Positions 9,271 to 23,330 of a stretch of 64,000 nucleotides of DNA are shown piece after piece. Where the stretch lies: the NCBI GenBank assembly GCA_034336665.1, contig JAPFBE010000002.1, positions 79,676,905 to 79,740,904 of the forward strand, given 5' to 3'. The number at the start of each line of letters is the position of its first letter. Position 1 is the first letter of the stretch. Source of the DNA: Luscinia megarhynchos. Taxonomy: Eukaryota; Chordata; Aves; Passeriformes; Turdidae. Below the pieces are notes generated by a model. It did not search any database. It was given only the letters and a program-made list of their open reading frames with translations, and was not told the origin of the DNA. The position numbers and the translations under genes are program-made.

Positions 9271-12200
9271 GGACATTAGTCCAAAACTTTTATTCAGATT
9301 GCAATACCTATCTTGATGAAAAAGGACTCAGTGAGAGGCAAAATCTAATAAACAAAAGAAATTCAATGCGTTTCTCCTCCAAGCTCATCACACATCTTCA
9401 TAGGTAAGTCTCTGGAAGCTGTGGTTACAATAGTTGGTGTTTCTGAAAGCAGTGAAACACACTCCTGCAGACACATCCCTGTACAACCTTCTATTTTCTG
9501 CTGCATGCTGCATCTTTTTGCAGGGTTGTGAGACAGACATGAAAAAAATATTATGTAATGAGTAAAAACTTTTTCCAAATCATTCCCTGTCATTCACTAA
9601 TTTATTTCAGTGGTGAAAGAAGCTACACCTTGCTCTGCCAGAAAGTCCAGAGCTGTCAAAGTAATAGAAGATGGGAATTAGAATATAGGACATTTGATTT
9701 ATCACCCCTGAAACACTGTTGGTACTCCTAAATGGAGTGCTCATAAGATTGAAATACAGGATTTTGACATGATTACTTTCTCACATAGCTTTCTGCCTTT
9801 CTGGAGATGGAAGCATAATAAGACTTAATCTACATTTGTTTAAAAGGAAACTATTTATTCTTGTCAGAAAAATCAGAGAAAAGAAAATCTGAAGAAATAT
9901 TAAAGTTGTAAAAGGGTTGGATCAACTGGAATGAGATAAGCTCTTCAGTCTAATGGGAAGTCTGGAAAAACAAGAGTCAGTCTAAAAACTAGGAAATTAA
10001 GAGCAAAAGGGGAATTCAGGCACAGCTATTTCAATCAAAAATAATAAGCATGTGGAATAAATTATTGCTAGGTGAAGCTATCGAAGCAAATAAGAGGAAT
10101 GAATTTATAAGACAGCTAGACATCTTTATGGAGAAAGCAAAAACTTCACATTTTTCCTACTTAATGTTCTTTGGGTTAGGTCCAGGACTTGGTGTCTAAA
10201 AAAAGTACTTAGGAGAACTTGAAATGCTTAAATCCAGAAAGACATCCAAAAAGTCTCAACTGCCTACTGCAAAGGCTAGAATCACCTGGGTTACATAGTG
10301 CCAAACATGTTGAGACTTGAAACAGGGTCTCCATGTAGCCTAGGACTGTCAGTCCATCCCAGAGCCTGGTGCTGGCTCCCGCCCCAGCCCAGATTTGAGC
10401 CATCCCCCAGGGGCCTGATGCAAAGCCTGGTTTTCCAGCCTGCCAAATGCAAGGCAGAGCACCAGGTCCTACACCAAATACAGTATCAACTGGTATTTGA
10501 CTTGAAACTGTGAGAGGTGTAGTAACCTCTGCTATATTTGTTATAGTGCTTTGATAATAACATTATGGGATGAATCTAGAGAACCCTGGTGCTTTTTTTT
10601 CTGGATGGGATTGAAATCAGAATATCCTGAATGTAAGAGAAAAGAGTGAGTCCCTTTTCTCCAAGGGGGGCAATCATGCAAAATGGCAATTCAGACTCAC
10701 TCAATCAGAGAAAATGTAAGTTGCATGAGTACATCCTGCTAAGTGGGCAGATGGGGAAAATTCCTATACAGTGGTTGCTCTTTCTCAGGATTGTTGCTAT
10801 TTTTTGTATCATACCATCTGGTTACATTATTTTTATTAGTCTGGGATACTTCTACCCTGGCTGATAAAAATACTCTTATCACACAAGTTTTCAAAAAAGC
10901 TTATTTCATTACCTCTCGAGCAGCTTCAAGCTGCCAGTGGAGGACACCACAGGGAGGCTGGGATGGCTGTGGCTCACTCTCTGGAAGATATGAGTGAACT
11001 GGGCAATCATAAATACATGTTAGGCTCTGACTAACATTTACAAGAGCCAAAAAGAGACTGTGGAATTGATTTCAGAAACTTTTAGGACATTTCAAGCTGT
11101 CTGCAAGATGTTCCCTTCTGTCTCCCCTACACCCCACCCACTTAAATTGCAATCATATGTTATCAGAGTGACTCCAAACAGGCTATGACAAAAAACCCAT
11201 CTTGTCTTTTATTTAGGCTGAGTCACCCACCACTGAGCTGTTGGGATAGATTTTCATCTGGGTGCTGGGATTGCATACACTGTGTGTCTGAAGCAGAGCT
11301 GGAGGCAAACAGAGGAAGACAGAGGAGGGTAGGAAGGCTGTGTGCAGCTCTGCAAGGCTGCCCAGGCAGGATAGGGATCCCAGGAATACCCTCCTGGCAG
11401 GGAGAGAGCACCCCAGGGAGGCAGCACCCCACTCCTGACTTCTGTGACTCAAATTACACTGTGTCACCTCTGCAAGGCCACAAGTGGCAAGTGAAGTGTG
11501 CAACTGGAGCTGTTTGTCAATGAGGCCCAGATATTGAGGGAGTCTCTAAGATTTAAACTGATTTACACACCACTTGCCTTAGTGCCAGGGAAAAAAAAAC
11601 AACAACACCTTGGCAAGATCTGTACTGATAAGAAAATGTCCTGTTAAATCAGTAGTGATAAGTGCTCTGCACTGATTTTCTTAATTGCATGACTCAAAAA
11701 AAATGTACTCAGTGATATAATTATATTGTGCTTGGATCTCTCTAATAGGATTTTCTCCTCTACAGCTAGTTCAGAGGTCAAGTGAGCACTGTTAGTGCTG
11801 TGGAAAGCAGGAACTAGGGCTGGCACCTGGCTAGGAAGGGGACTGGGTCATCATCTGGAGGTAGGTCTGGGGGAGGCTTGACTGAAGAAAGAGGCTGTTG
11901 AGAAACAGACACTCATCTGGTAAAGCAGGTGGGCAAGCCCTCCTGCCAAACTGCAAAACACAGTGGGCTGCTATTTTTAAAGCACAGAAGGTAGTTAAAA
12001 TTTGGAGGAAAGATGAGAAATTACTTCTGAAATACCCAGCTTACGTTTTGTTTCTTTTAAAGAATTTGTAATGCTTCTATATCTGAATTTCTGTTATAGA
12101 ATGGTGAGTGATTGCTCATATGAAGATCATGGCTTACGTAAAGAATTCAGAGGCAAAAATCTGCTCATATCTAATCCTGGCTCTGAGACTGATACAAGCT

Positions 12201-15017
12201 TTGACCTTGAGCACATCACTTAACCTCAAAGGAACAACTTGAGGATTCATTAGCTGGTCCTTGAGGAGTGCTTTGAAGATGAAAAAGGCTTTATAAGTGG
12301 CAAATATTATGTGTTCTGGGACTGGAAATTTTCAATGTTTGTGTATATAATCATTTACAGAGGATTTGCTACATAAAAGAAAGCATAAATTTTGCTGAAA
12401 ATTGCTGGAGTGAAGATAAGAACAGCCTTTTCCAGCTGAGAGGATTTTTCTTCAGGGTCTTCCTCTTTGTTTCCATAAAGCCTTTACAACATGAGTCAGG
12501 GATGACTGTTTCACTTGTTTCAAAGGGAGCAGTTGCATTTGTCACTTGTTGGTCAACGAGTGCAAGAGTGAGGGAGAAGTTTTACAGGGAATATGCTCCT
12601 GAGCTACACAGTGTAGGTCCACAGTATGGGCTCATCCCCAGCCAGGAGGTTAGATAGGCTGTGTGAGCATTCCACAGAGACCCTGTGCAAGAGGAATGCC
12701 AATCAGCATTCACCAAAGCTACAGTGCTCTGTTGACAGCAGATATTAAAGGAAGCAAAAGCATGGAAGCATTGGCTGTAAGGAGATGGTTGACTCCATAG
12801 GCTTCAAAGGAAGATTATGCATTAGAATCATATTAGAACTTCTCCTTTGAATCAGCTTTCAAAGAAGTAGGCAGCTGCACAGAGCTGGTCTCTGCTGTAT
12901 ATTATAAAACAGATTTCTATAAATGTATGAACAGGTTTAGGTGGCATGATATCTCTAACAAAATGGGACTGAACTTTAATTCAAGAGGTGTCTCACCTTC
13001 ATAGGTCCTGCCTTTCCCTACCTCATTCAAGTTTGTGATAGTGCTATTGACAGCAGCAGCATTAGTTTGTGTGCTGATAAAAGAGAAGAATTGTCACAAA
13101 AGGGGCAATTACTTAGGGGTGTCCTAACCCAGCAGTGAGCTGGGCAAGAGTGTGGTATCAATTAACTTGATGAGCCTGCATCCCACTGACAAGAAAATTA
13201 CAATGCTCCCAGAGGCAGAACTTCCTTGTGCAGCTTTTAAAGATCTATCAAAGACAAATCTGCTTCTGGACCATGTACTCTTAATGAATTTATATTATTG
13301 TTGATACAGCATGCGTGACATCTACAGGCTACGAGTCCCCAGTGGTCTTGAGCTTGCTGCTCCCATATAAATCAATTTCAGGCATGTTTTCCCTTAATCT
13401 GTGTGAAATTGTACAGCTCAAATCCTATATTCCCCACTTAATCAAATTGCTTATTGAAATCAATGGAGATTCTGACTAAGGACCACCTTGTTTGTCCAAT
13501 GGCCTCTGCAACAGTCATGTGGATGTGCACACCTAAAATAAAGAAGGCAGAGTGTAAAGAAATTAAAATTACACAAGGACACTCAAGCATTCAAGGAACA
13601 AAAATAAATGAAACTGAATATGCTAAAAGTGAGGACACTGAATGTTGCTTCTCAATGAGACTTTTTTTTGCTTGTCTGGCAGTAGCTGATTTGCTGTAAG
13701 TTCAAGAAACAGGGGAGAAGAAAAGTGAGAATATTTTACATACCAAAATAAAATGTTCTCTTGAACATGTAAAGGTTCTGTTTCTCACACAGGTGTGAGT
13801 CCCTTCTGCCTCCAGAGAATCCACTCAGAAGTGGGCCTTCAGGAGCTTCCAGTAATCAGTGATCTGGGGATCATGCTGGAAAAGCAAAGCTGCAGTTAAG
13901 ACAAGTAGGCATGTTCATGTTTGAATCCAAAGGAGACCTGAATTGCTAGACAAAATGGCAAAAATCTAGAAACTTCTCATGAGGTTCTTCTGTTCTGTCT
14001 CAGCTCACAGTACTTTCTCACTGACCAGCACCAGGAAAAACATTCTGACAAAGCAATCTTTTTCTGCCCCCCATATTATGTGGAAGACTTGTTTGTTTGC
14101 CGTTAGGCACAATTACCAGAAGTGTTTGGGCCCCACACATCCCTATTCTCATTCCCATTCCCCAAATGCCCAACAGGTTGCAAAGTGCTCTGCTGAGGAA
14201 TGCTCTCGAGCAGGTACCTGCTCTTCCCTTGGGCAGCTCCAGCCTCTCCAAAGGAATGCAATTTACAGAAAGAAAAGTTCAGAGACCCACAGGAAAGTGA
14301 GGTTATCTCAATTAACCTCATCACAAATGGGAATTTGTAGGAGAATCATATTGTGCACAGCAGGATCTGTGAGTAATCCAGCATCTGGCACAAGCAAACA
14401 GCAATACCTGATCAGGTTGGAAAGAGAATTGAAGCATGAGAACATTTAATTATCTACGCTATCTTTAGAACATCCAAAGTATTTTTGTACTTCCTATTAC
14501 CTCTGTAGCAGAGACTTCATTTTTCCATGTAAAAGATTTTAATTATATAAAATGCTTCAATTAGAACTTTAGTCTCTATTCTAGAAAATAAATACACCAC
14601 GCAAATCACTGACTTGCTCCTAATTTCTCTAACAATCCTCTCAAACTTTTCAATAGATGCTCCCAGTTCTCTTTCCATTAACAATCTCTATGGGGATCTT
14701 GAACACCAGACTTACTACTGCTGCTCTCTGCAGCTTTATTTAAAGGAGGAAAACCTAGGTCCTCTGCCAGGCCTTCCTTCCCTCAGCTTCTCCCTTGAAT
14801 ATCTTTCCTGCAGACATCCTGGAGAACAGCCAGACTGCTGGTTGGAAAGGTCTGTGTTATAGGAATTGATTTTGGCAGTCAAAAACTGGATATGTTGTAG
14901 TGAAATGTGTATTAGAGCACATCTAGTATAAAAGGAAAACATCCGCTTTGGACAAAGGTGGGATCATACAAAGCAACCAGGATTACTAAGAGTGGGATAA
15001 GCAAAGTCTTGGCTTTA
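9271..15017. other. Long non-coding stretch, no gene recognised
   Basis: No repeat family or exon could be identified. GC-richer patches occur near 10300-10450, 11220-11480 and 14000-14330, and each has short overlapping frames on both strands without splice support. A short A-rich/CAA run lies near 11590-11607. Confidence 0.55.
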
Positions 15018-15210
15018 TGGAGGCAAGGGAGTGAATGGGGAGAGGAGAGGGGTCAGAAAGGCAGAGGGCTGGGGGAGAACATGATGAGTTTGGGGGCAGA
15101 GGGAGGGAGGATGGGGCAGCAGAGGCTCAGGCACTGCCAGAACAGAGATGAGTGCAGCAGGGAAGAAGATCCAAGAGGCTCCCAGGGGCTTGGGGGGGAC
15201 ACATACATTT
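15018..15210 (+). other. Purine-rich tract with a G-quadruplex motif
   Basis: The plus strand is almost all A and G over about 190 bp. Within it, 15092-15116 has four G-runs of three or more (GGGGG, GGG, GGG, GGGG) separated by loops of 4, 1 and 5 nt, which fits the canonical intramolecular G-quadruplex pattern. Such tracts may also form triplex DNA. Confidence 0.75.
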
Positions 15211-17222
15211 GGAGGCTGTGATTACAGCTCCTTGCTGTGGAGAGAAAAGTCTCCATTTTTCCAAGAGTGGATTTAAGCATGGGACAGGCTAAATAATTTG
15301 GTGTGAGAATCCAGGATCCACTGGCATGTTTTTACATAGAAAAGTGTGGTTTGATCACACAGATATTGCCTTTTTCCAGCAGATCTGGAATCTTGATTTT
15401 CAAGGTCATACTCACTCTCCAAATCACTCTTTAGGCTGAAAGTTTGCAATGGAATAAAAACCCATAGAAAACTCATCTTTACCTTTCTTCCACAAACTGT
15501 TGTAATGTAGCCACAGTCACTCTAGAAAACTGTGGCCACACTACATGCCAGCTGAATGCCTGCTGCCTGTGGCTCTCCTTAGACTTCCAGCATGGTAGAA
15601 ACCTACCTGTGTTATACCAATGTACTCGTGCAGAAGAATCCTTCCAGCACTTTAGCTTGTCCCCACAGCATGATGCAACAGCACACACTGGAACCTGAAC
15701 AAGCCTTGGCCCTCTCACAGAGGTTTTTAAAGGAATGCTGCCATTTTAGCAGCACCTTTTCTTGGCTCCAGCATCCCACCTCTCTGCAGAGCCATCATCC
15801 TGCACAGAGAGTCATCTGTTAGCTGCCTACACTGCCTGCAGCTGGCTTGCAGGGCAGGTATCTGCACAGTGCTGCTCTGGGTGGGGCTGATGTCCTCTCC
15901 CTGCAGGGAAAAGGCTGAGCTCAGGCTGCAGAGGCTGCAGCACTGAGCTGCTCTAAGTGTCTGTGTCCAGCTGCCAGCTGGGATAGTCACAACAGCTGGG
16001 GACACAGCTGGAGAAGATGCCAGACGTGACAAGCAGAACCAGAAAACCTGTGATGGTCTCAGCAAGGCTGGGGCAAAGCCTGATGGAGTGGGCAGACATA
16101 ACAGAATGGCTGAAAACTGAAACTTCTCTTTGTGAATGAATGTATGGCTTCTGTGGAAAGTTCAAGGAAATATATGAAAAGCAATGAATCCTAGCTAAAG
16201 CTCTAGGCACTATCGTAGCACCATGTGTTATGCTATTGCAAGCCTCTTGCTGTGCAAATCTGAGAGCAGTAGGCATCAATCTGTTTGGGGATGAAATTAT
16301 AAATAAGCAGATAGCCAGTACATGAATAAAACAAATTGAAACCACCTTGCATATCAAAGAAATCTGTGACAAGTGACATACTTTCACATGGGTGATTGGA
16401 AAAAGAAAAGAAAAAAAAGTCAAAGAAATTTAAAATAACAAGATGGCAGGCAAGCTAGAGTGGGATGCAGTAGAATTAAACACTTTCTTGATGTAATATC
16501 ACTGCCTTCCCAGGACATACATCTAAGACTGTCTTGGCCCTCTTATTTAATTACATGCTGATAGACCATCATGAGACCCCATGGGAAATCTTGCAAGATC
16601 TTGTGACAGATATTAAATTAGCATTTGCCTTCACCATAAATATAATCTGATCAAATACATTTCATGTGTGCAAAGAAGCCAAGTTTGAAAAAGAATGGTT
16701 CAGCCATGGAAAGAAATTACGTCTATAAAATCAGCCATTGTGGAAGAAAAGAGGTAAATGATCAGATATTTTTTTCTTTGAAATTGCAGAACAGAAGGGG
16801 TGATATGCATGATATGCTTGTAGACTTCTCCCCTGCATGACAGCAGAGTCTATTGAAATGTGGGTGAAGTTTCTCAATTATTTTAATGTGAGTTGCTATC
16901 CAAAGAACTGAGTGATGTTGTCTGGTCTTCTACAACAAGACAGTTGTTTATACTTCCACCCTTCTGCTTGCCCCAGGGTCTGTACAGCTGGAGCTGATCC
17001 AGCCTAAAGCACATCTTCTCTCTCAGGTATCTTCTGAGTGGGAGCCATTCCCACAGCATTCCCCCATTTCCCTGCATGGAGGCAGCAGAAAAGACATCAC
17101 ACATGCCTTTTTTTATGGTGAAGCTGAGCTTCAGTACTTGTGTCAGGGTTGCATGGTGCAGTATCAGAGGATTAAATGGATATTATCTGCAGAGCTGTAA
17201 GACATAGAGAATGACTTCAGAG
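15211..17222. other. Non-coding stretch, no gene recognised
   Basis: No gene or known repeat was found. A bulged stem at 15506-15536 pairs TGTAGCCACAGT with a copy interrupted by five extra bases. The frames at 15727-16423 on the minus strand overlap each other in different phases and have no family resemblance. Confidence 0.55.
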
Positions 17223-17263
17223 AAAACAAAAACCACAAAAACAAACAAAAACAAACAAAAAAA
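17223..17263 (+). repeat. (CAAA)n-like simple repeat
   Basis: This is an A-rich run made of CAAA/CAAAAA units. It is the reverse complement type of the (TTTG)n run about 390 bp downstream. Confidence 0.85.
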
Positions 17264-17650
17264 CCTCATGAAATCAGCACAAATAGGAGCTTCTAGGAGT
17301 TCCTCCTCTGCAGCCTACCCATTAGGAGCATTTAAAGGTCCCTAGACCTGTTCCTTGCAAGCTCTCTGTTCCTTCCTTGCAAACCTCGTTAAGGCAAGGC
17401 AGCAGGGGCTGCTCCAGGCTGTGTGATTTTAGAGCTGCTGGCAATCAGGTCTGAGTTGATTCCTGAATTCTAAACAGATGACCACCTTGCAAAGCACTCT
17501 CCTTAGCAGAGGTGGAAAGGGCACAGGGAGAGGAATGTGTGTTCCGTGGAAGCTCCATGGAAGCGTTACTGGTGAAGCCCATGACCAACAGGGGAAGGAC
17601 AGAATTGATGACTCTTTAGATATTTATCTTACTTTTTTTTCTTTATTTTC

Positions 17651-17680
17651 TTGTTTGTGTGTTTGTTTGTTTGTTTGTTT
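17651..17680 (+). repeat. (TTTG)n simple repeat
   Basis: The run consists of TTTG/GTTT units with one GTGT interruption near its start. Together with the upstream (CAAA)n run it forms an inverted complementary pair. Confidence 0.85.
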
Positions 17681-20600
17681 TCTGTGAGTTTAATATTGGA
17701 CAAATGCTAAACACTTGAGCCTTTTCCCAAACGACACATTCAACACTTCCAAGCTTTTCTTATTGAGAAAATTATCCCCATCCTAACAATGGGGATAAAA
17801 CATTGACTTAGCTTCACCAAGACCAAACAAATAAAATAAATAAAGGTGCTGTTGAGTTTCTGTTATAACCTGGCCAGTTACTAGTAGGAGAGAAGCAAAG
17901 ATTTTCCATAGAATAAGTAGTGAACCTAAAGATCCCTATTTTTTTCAGATGTATCGTACAATTGCATAAATACTTTCAATCTTATTGGAAATGCATGTAA
18001 ACAGGAAAAAAAAGCAAATGGGGAAAAAAGGGAATGTTTAAGGACAGTGACTATGGAAAATAAGTGGTAATTACTTTTAAAACAGATAAAAAAGGGATAG
18101 ACATAGCAGAACTATTGAGCATGCAGTTTCATACTCTAGCATCAAGATCTCTTAAATGAGCTGACATGTTATTTATTTCTCATATTCTTGTGTTGCTTAG
18201 TCATTATGAAATATGTTCAGTTAGATTTCCTAAAGACATGAAGTGAGGACTCCAAAAGGGTGATGAGTTAAAGTTTGAGAGAAAGACTATGTCTTTCTTT
18301 TCTCTCTACACTTCCAGGAACCATACAGGTTTTTCTTCAGGATTTATTTCTGTGTGAAATAGAAGTCACCCACAATCCATATTTTCTTATAAGGTGGAGA
18401 AGAGAGATCAGAAATCTGGGATGGTTTCAGTGTCTGGTAAAAGGAGTGCTATAGAGCAGCTCAAGTAGCTCCAATGAAAGGTAAATAAGGTGTTTTCATT
18501 AACCGCACGTATGCTGCCATAGGGATATAAATCACTGAATGCTTTGGAATTCTGAAGGCAAGAGTCTCAGCTGCAAGTTCAGAATATCTGATAGGATAGA
18601 GAAAATATATTTCCCTCAAATCATCTTAATATCATATTAATATATTTGGCACATTTTAGAGAAATTTCTGGGTTTCTCTGAATGCCAGTCAGTTTTGCAT
18701 GGTCCCAGAGGTCAGGCCAGGTGGTGGCTTTCTGAGACTTTGGAACATCCAGGTCATACTGCTTCTCTCCCATGTGGGAATCTGGAAGGGCACAGTTCAA
18801 AGCTCCCAAGCTTTAATACTCCACAAGGAAATCAATCTGTCACAGCTTTGTTTTCAGCATGCAGGTCTCATGCCACCTTTCATAGGATGAAGAACAGCAC
18901 AAGGACAGACAAAGGGCAGTGAGATTCCCAGCATTTGTCCTTCAAGATTACAGTGTTATTTTTTCTGTTATGTGATATTTGAGGTCTGGCCTAGCTAACT
19001 CTACAAATAGTTGCCTTATCTGATTGAAAAAGGGAGGTTGAATTTGCTTTCAGGAGTTGTGTCAATCTTTTCTTGAGCTGTGCTACACAGTTCATCCTGG
19101 GAAATGACAAAAGAGCCGTGTTCAGCTGACTGTCCTCCACAAGGAGGAACTCCTTGAAAGGAAGATGAACCAGGGAATGGTTTTCCTTGAAGGAGGTGAA
19201 GACTTAATGAGTAATTTTGGTTTTTAGACATGATCAAGTACCTAGAAAATTATCAACCATTGCTCCCTCTAGATTTCAGGATAAGGTTATGGACAGCAAA
19301 CACGACTGCTGGGAAAGAAAATGATGTCTTTGTAAAAGGACCTGAGTTGGCCTGATCATTTTGGGTATCACACATTCACTCTTCCTTACCATGAGTCTGC
19401 GTGGTCTCCCCCGAGATTTTTGGGATGTTGGACACCACGAATGCAGATTTTGAGAGGAAGAGACAGTGAAAAGTAAATTAATATGATTTCCTATGTGGCT
19501 CACTGTTGCATTAAGAGCAGGGAAATTTGGCAGAAAATAAACCTCCTCATGTTCCAGCTGCTCCTCAGAGATCAGACAGACTGGGTACAGCTGGATTAGC
19601 TTCTTATTAGAACCAACTGGGCACTGTGAGTCTGCTGACATTCAGTAAAGTCCCAGATGCAAAAATTGTGTGTGTTACACTGTAAGTCTGGTCTCATTCA
19701 CACTCACAGAATCATAAGTAGGGCAGTTTACCTGTAACACTAATTCTGACTGAGTCAAATAAGAGGTTTCATGATTCAGATTCATGAATAGTGTGGCTTA
19801 TTGAATCAACAGGTTATGGATTCTTGGTAGATTAGGGGGATAAATTCACGAGGCTAACAAAATATAAGCAGGTACAAGTGTTCTGGGTATCCACCAATGC
19901 ACTTGGAGAGGCAAATCTTACCAAAGAGGCATTTCTGCTTTGGGGAGGAGAGAGGAGCAAGCCCATTGCCCCATCTGCAAGGTAGCCATACTCTTGTCCT
20001 CTTCCAGGAAGAATTTCAAATGCTGAATTTATACATTTGGGAGATGTGGAGGTGAGATTGTAGCCAAATACTCTGTTACTGCTGCCATAAAGGGGGGGTG
20101 AGGGGACAGGAAGCCACTTTATGTGTACTTGAAGGACATCAAGAATTACAAAGAGAGGGGATTATAGAGGTTGTGGGGTTTGTTTAAGGGTGGAACAGAA
20201 CCATGACACGTTGGTATCACTTCCTCTGCTACCTGGCCAGCTCCACTGGTAATGCACCCAAATGAATCATCCCCATCACAGTCCATCAAGCCCACAGTAA
20301 CCCCTTCACCACATATCTCATGGCCTATCTCATGGCTCTAGGTCTCATTTCTACATTCTTATAGTATTTTCTTGGCTGTAGGTGTGAGGAAAGATATGTC
20401 AAATAAGATGGTGTTCAGGGAACTTTTGCTGCTCCTGAGGAAAAAGTCAGGCAAACTTTTCAATAGTCTTTTATTCTTCTTTCCTGCACTTTACCCTTGA
20501 AATCAATTTTTTCTCATTGCCATGATTTGTATATTCACTTGTGGTTTTGCCTGTTGTAAAAAATTTTAATATTCAAAGTTTTCTACACCTTTTTGCGGCA

Positions 20601-22499
20601 TGTATTCATATGATATAAGTAATAAATTGCTCTATCATTTTTAGGCCTTAGTGTGTTATTAATAGCTTTGTTTTATGTAATTTAAAAACCAGAACATTCT
20701 TTGTGCATATACTCACTATACAGGCTTGTAGTCCCCAAGTCTTTACACAGGAGAAATGCCAGAATTTTTAAAAGAGTAATTTTCTTTAAGAAAACATATA
20801 GAGTGATCTTTCTGCTTTGAGAAGGGTTGGCTTTGAAATCCTGAATGCATACTAACACGACTGATGTCTACCACACTGGTTTTGAACTTCTGCAAGAAGC
20901 ATAAAAAGACAGAATATTAGAATTTTAGATCTAATTTTGAACCCATTTTTACAGAAGCAAAATTAAAAAGCTGACAAAGAAATTTCAAGGTCAATAACTC
21001 ATTGTAAATTGTGTGTGTGAACATTAGCACTGCTGACAGTGGGAAACATTTATATACTTGCCTCATGCACAAGTCAGATCAGGGCTGCATCCTCTCTGCT
21101 GGCTTCATGTTAAGGGTTACCTGTAAGAGTAAAAATCTATCTAAGCTAATAGGAAATGAAGCAAGGTGATTAATGATCAACGACATCCATCAAATGAGAG
21201 AATACTCTCTTGAATAATTAAATTGAGTCTTCATAATGTCATTAATTATAAGACACATTGAGCAAATTCAGCCTTGCAAAATTGCTTTGAAAAATGGCAT
21301 TATTACTTCTTGTAATAATATATGCTACAGAAACCATATATTCTAGAAACATTGCTACCAAGCACAGTGATACACACACTGTAAGAATGTCACTCCCATC
21401 CAGAGGAACTCCCAAAGGTCAGTGTGCCTGTGACTGAAAATGTAGCCCCATTGCAGTAATAGGAATTTTAACATTGACTTCTATGGAAACATTTCCCTCA
21501 TATATTTTCAGAGGTAATTGAGCCTAACATGATGAATAGACCATCTGTATGGTTATGAGTTTTAGCCACAGAAAACATTTAGAACTAACAGAAAAGGAAG
21601 TTGTAGGACCTCTTTGAAGCAGGCTCCACAGGGCTGGTATTTCACTGTCACAGGTAATAAGAGAGAATTTGTGATAGCTGGAAAGAACAGGTAGTAAAGG
21701 AAGTTGGAAAATACGCAGCTCTTCCTAGAAAGATTCAACACACTGATAAAAAAAGAGCATGATTCAATCCCAATGAAGTGCTCTTAATATACATGTGTGT
21801 CTGTGTAGCTTGGCATGAATTATAGCATGTCTTTAAAAAAAAATACTCCAGATCTGGGAAAAAATACCTGCTTATTTGCAATTCTAAATCAACAGATTAT
21901 TTATAAACCATATAAATAAAGGTGATTCCACAGCATACCAAGATGCAAATATCTATGGTTTTTTACTTCTGTCATTAACTTCTTAATTTTTTTCCTTGAC
22001 TATAAACATAATATTCAAACATTTATTTGACTTATGGTAGTATCTCCCCCCTGTGAGGTGCTTATATTTCTAGGGGTTTTCCTTTAGAATTTAATTTGGC
22101 TTTTGTCCATTTTCGTGAGAAACTTTTAATAGGAAACTATTATTTTTACAGACATGTTAAATATTAATCCAACCAGCACACAGTTTATGTTATCCCAAAA
22201 TAGAACTTCCTGAAGGGAACTACTACAGTTTCGTCTGAGAGCATTTTTTTTGACTGACTTCCCCCAGTAAGGAAGAAAATTTCACGTGAGCATATTTTAG
22301 GAAAGTTGTCTTTACTCATAATGTTTTCTTTTCCTTGTCTTGCCTTCTGTTTTTGTCTACCCTGAATAGTTACTGATCTATTGACTAACATTGCTACCAT
22401 TTTTAAAATTTCTCCATGCAGGCAGGAAAGCTGGTTATAGCTAGAAAAAAAATTATCTACTTCTCTTTCTTGTCAAGACTCTTCATGCCATTGTAATGG
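17681..22499. other. Long non-coding AT-rich stretch
   Basis: No gene, LINE or LTR was recognised. The region is AT-rich with scattered short A or T runs. A G-run of seven lies near 20092-20098. Confidence 0.55.
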
Positions 22500-23330
22500 G
22501 GCAGTGGGCTCTTGGCTGCATCTCTAGAACAAAGCAGGGCAGTACCCAAGTGGCTGCAGAGGAGCCCTCTGGAGCAGTGCAGAGGCAGTCCTGAGCTTTA
22601 TAAAACCCCATGGCAAAGAGGAGATTCTCTCAGACTGCAGCTGGAGAACACCTGCTAGAGAAAGCAGCTGTAGAAGACAAGGCTGACACACCATCAGGAA
22701 GGAATTGGTAATGTCACTGAATATTGCATTAACAAGCACTAAGAGGAGCACAGAAGGGCAGCAAAGTGTCAAATATCTAGAAACATCCTAAAAGTGGCTG
22801 AAGCACTCTTGAGGGGTGGGAGAAGAGGGCCTGGAGCTTGGAAGCAGCAGGGGGAAATGAGGGCATTTGAAGCCTCCTTTTCTAACTGGGGAAGAGACCC
22901 AACACTGCCTTCACCATCCATGCAGGGAAGGGATGCCACAGGCAGTGCTGCCTCTGTGCTGTGTCACACCAAGTGCTGGAGCTGGTCATGGCACCCAGCA
23001 GCCTTACAGGTTGTGCCCTTTTGCACGATGCTGCTCCTTGCCATCCACTCCTGACTACAGAGTGAACTCAAAGCAGAGAGTGCACCTGCACTGAAAGGTT
23101 CATCCTTTGTCTCCTGGTCTGTGTCAGGCAGTGGTAGAACTGGGTTCTGTAGGGTTGTTTCCACCTGGGAGCAATGCAGTGGTAGGGACTCAGCTACTCC
23201 ATCCTTCTGCTGCCAACCTCCAGTCCATCCAACCATGGCTGTACACACCGTTGCACTAAATGTGTGGGAAGTTCTAAATCTTTCCTTCCTTGTGGCTTCT
23301 GCTTCTCATATGTCCCACCAAAAATCAAAA
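22500..23330. other. GC-richer patch, unassigned
   Basis: Base composition rises here and several short frames overlap on both strands (for example 22794-23054 plus and 22964-23248 minus). None has a recognisable domain, and I saw no splice-site pair I would trust. Confidence 0.5.

Noticed and set aside
13979..14449. 156-codon plus-strand frame with three overlapping frames
   Set aside because: Frames overlap on both strands in one GC-richer patch, with no recognisable protein features.
15506..15545. Stem-loop resembling a small-RNA precursor
   Set aside because: The stem is short and interrupted by a five-base bulge.
15953..16423. 156-codon minus-strand frame
   Set aside because: It is hydrophobic and cysteine-rich in an irregular way, has no domain, and overlaps another frame.
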